7,702 nt of DNA, taken from positions 1-7,702 of the forward strand of contig JARLHB010000464.1 in the NCBI GenBank assembly GCA_031292465.1, given 5' to 3'. Of this stretch, positions 6,452 to 7,702 are shown in pieces. Position numbers and translations under genes: made by a program. The notes under the pieces were generated by a model. That model had not been told where the DNA came from, did not search any database, and saw only the letters and a program-made list of their open reading frames with translations. Numbering within the stretch: the first letter of the stretch is position 1; the number at the start of each line of letters is the position of its first letter. Source of the stretch: Ignavibacteriaceae bacterium. Its GTDB lineage: Bacteria > Bacteroidota > Ignavibacteria > Ignavibacteriales > Ignavibacteriaceae.

Positions 6452-7702
6452 TTATCTTCCTCTATTCTGGCCCTGGCCCTGCTGCTGGCCTGCAAGCGGA
6501 TTCTTTTGCTGGGTAGTAGTTTGACCATTATTAGAATCCGCACTAATTACTATTTGCTCTCCATCTTTTACATTATTCGAAATAATTTCAGATGCTTTCC
6601 CATCGCTTAAGCCTATTTTAACAAATACGGGCTCCAGATTACCATCCTTGTTTAATATCCATACTCTGCCGGCAATGATTTTATCTGTTATATCATCAGA
6701 CCTTTTCTGATATTGAGGATAGCGGCTTACAATAGTAAAATTATTTGCTGCTTTTGTTCCTCGTGGTTGAACATTAACTGGTGGTTTTTGTTCCGATGAT
6801 TTTTTTATTTTTTCATACGCTTTGTTAAATTCTGAAGCCATCTGATCTTTACTCATCTTACCGCCGTGAACTTTAATAATAGAATCTCTCATCATTTGGA
6901 ACTTATTTTTCTCCATGTTCACAAGCATACCCTGCCCGGTTTGCCCGGTTGGAATTTGGCTTGTGGAATCATTACTTCTCTGATATGCTGCACTTCCTGA
7001 TCCTTTTGAATCTGCTCTGAGTATATTCCGCATTTCTTTTAGTTTGATTGAATCAACTAAGTCAGGTGGTGGTTGAAATCTTAAAGCAAGATTGGATACT
7101 TTTAGAACATTTTTTTCTTGTCCTACCAGTATTTTTACATTAGCCGTCATACCCGGCATAAGTTTTAAGCTGTCATTATTAACGCTTATAACTACAGTAT
7201 AGTTTACAACATTCTGAACAATTTGAGGAGCCAGCCTGATCTGTGAAACAGCCCCTGAAAAGTTATCATCAGCGTAGGCATCTACAGTAAAATTAGCCGG
7301 CTGCCCTACAGTTACTTTCCCTATATCGGACTCATCAACAATGGTTTCCACCTGCATTTTTGTCAGGTCATTTGCAATAGTAAATAAAGTAGGCGATGAG
7401 AAACTTGCAGCAACAGTCTGGCCGACAGACACCTGCCTGTTGATAACGACTCCACTGATAGGTGCTGAAATAGTTGCTAGTTGCAGGTTTAATTTAGCTT
7501 TGTCTAATGCAACCTGAGCCTGCCTAACTAAGGCTTTATCCGAATCCAGGCTTGCAAGAGCTACATCATAATTTGCTTCTGATTCAAGCTGCTTGTCGAA
7601 CAAGGTTTTCTCGCGTACATAATTTTTTTCAGATTGGACGTATTGAGCTTTTGTTTTATCCAAATTTGCCTGCGCATCTTTTACAGCCTGATTCAAAAAG
7701 AC
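6452..7702 (-). CDS. MacA/HlyD-type periplasmic adaptor (N-terminus outside the window)
   Basis: The frame is open to the right edge. A start placed at 7696 would be a TTG inside the coiled coil, and the codons before it (Val-Phe) continue the frame, so the true start lies beyond 7702. Residues are counted from that TTG. About 1-73 is the alpha-helical coiled-coil hairpin that docks on the outer-membrane channel. Residues 74-108 (TISAPISGVVINRQVSVGQTV and on) are the second half of the lipoyl domain. About 110-200 is the beta-barrel, including LAPQIVQNVVNYTVVI, a MacA/HlyD-like signature. About 210-340 is a long insert, rich in polar residues and methionine, that standard MacA lacks. Residues 343-385 (VWILNKDGNLEPVFVKIGLSDG) resume the membrane-proximal domain, and the end is a Q/G-rich tail. 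The protein should link the MacB-like permease to a TolC-type channel, which is not in the window. Confidence 0.9.
   Translation of the reverse strand, partial: VFLNQAVKDAQANLDKTKAQYVQSEKNYVREKTLFDKQLESEANYDVALASLDSDKALVRQAQVALDKAKLNLQLATISAPISGVVINRQVSVGQTVAASFSSPTLFTIANDLTKMQVETIVDESDIGKVTVGQPANFTVDAYADDNFSGAVSQIRLAPQIVQNVVNYTVVISVNNDSLKLMPGMTANVKILVGQEKNVLKVSNLALRFQPPPDLVDSIKLKEMRNILRADSKGSGSAAYQRSNDSTSQIPTGQTGQGMLVNMEKNKFQMMRDSIIKVHGGKMSKDQMASEFNKAYEKIKKSSEQKPPVNVQPRGTKAANNFTIVSRYPQYQKRSDDITDKIIAGRVWILNKDGNLEPVFVKIGLSDGKASEIISNNVKDGEQIVISADSNNGQTTTQQKNPLAGQQQGQGQNRGR

Noticed and set aside
7694..7696. TTG as the start of the adaptor gene
   Set aside because: The frame stays open to the window edge, and the N-terminal anchor, first half of the lipoyl domain and first helix would be missing. 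The gene is cut by the window instead.

Overview
The window is an AT-rich bacterial segment in which every gene I can support is read from the minus strand. The Dps, the MacAB-type exporter with the 'LLAQ' style of signal peptide, and the weak Shine-Dalgarno sites in front of several starts suggest a member of the Bacteroidota/Ignavibacteriota (FCB) group. This is an inference from style and not a placement from a marker gene.

In the direction of transcription (right to left) the window starts inside a MacA-like periplasmic adaptor (7702-6452, N-terminus outside the window). It is followed 6 nt later by a MacB-type ATPase (6445-5600), which overlaps the FtsX/MacB-type permease (5603-4386) by an ATGA. 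These three form a tripartite-type exporter operon in which MacB is split into separate ATPase and membrane proteins. After a 101-nt gap comes a small secreted, methionine-rich protein of unknown function (4284-3922). Only 23 nt further lies a GAF-SpoIIE/PP2C serine phosphatase (3898-2696). These two may be the tail of the same transcription unit or a second small unit.

A 322-nt gene-free stretch (2374-2695) follows. It contains a strong GC-rich bulged hairpin flanked by an additional inverted repeat, plus a second weaker hairpin just in front of the next gene. Next come a B12-binding-type radical SAM protein of the DUF4070 kind (2373-892) and a stand-alone dps gene (818-348) with a recognisable sigma70-like promoter that overlaps the stop codon of the radical SAM gene.

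The left edge is the end of an IS3-family insertion sequence. Its terminal inverted repeat ends at about position 140, an internal promoter can be read, and the first 22 codons of orfA run off the window. Between the IS end and dps lies a perfect 14-bp inverted repeat.

I do not see a clearly new defence or biosynthetic system. The most interesting items are the methionine-rich secreted protein coupled to a MacAB exporter and a SpoIIE phosphatase, the long methionine-containing insert in MacA, and the unexplained structured intergenic element at 2472-2565.
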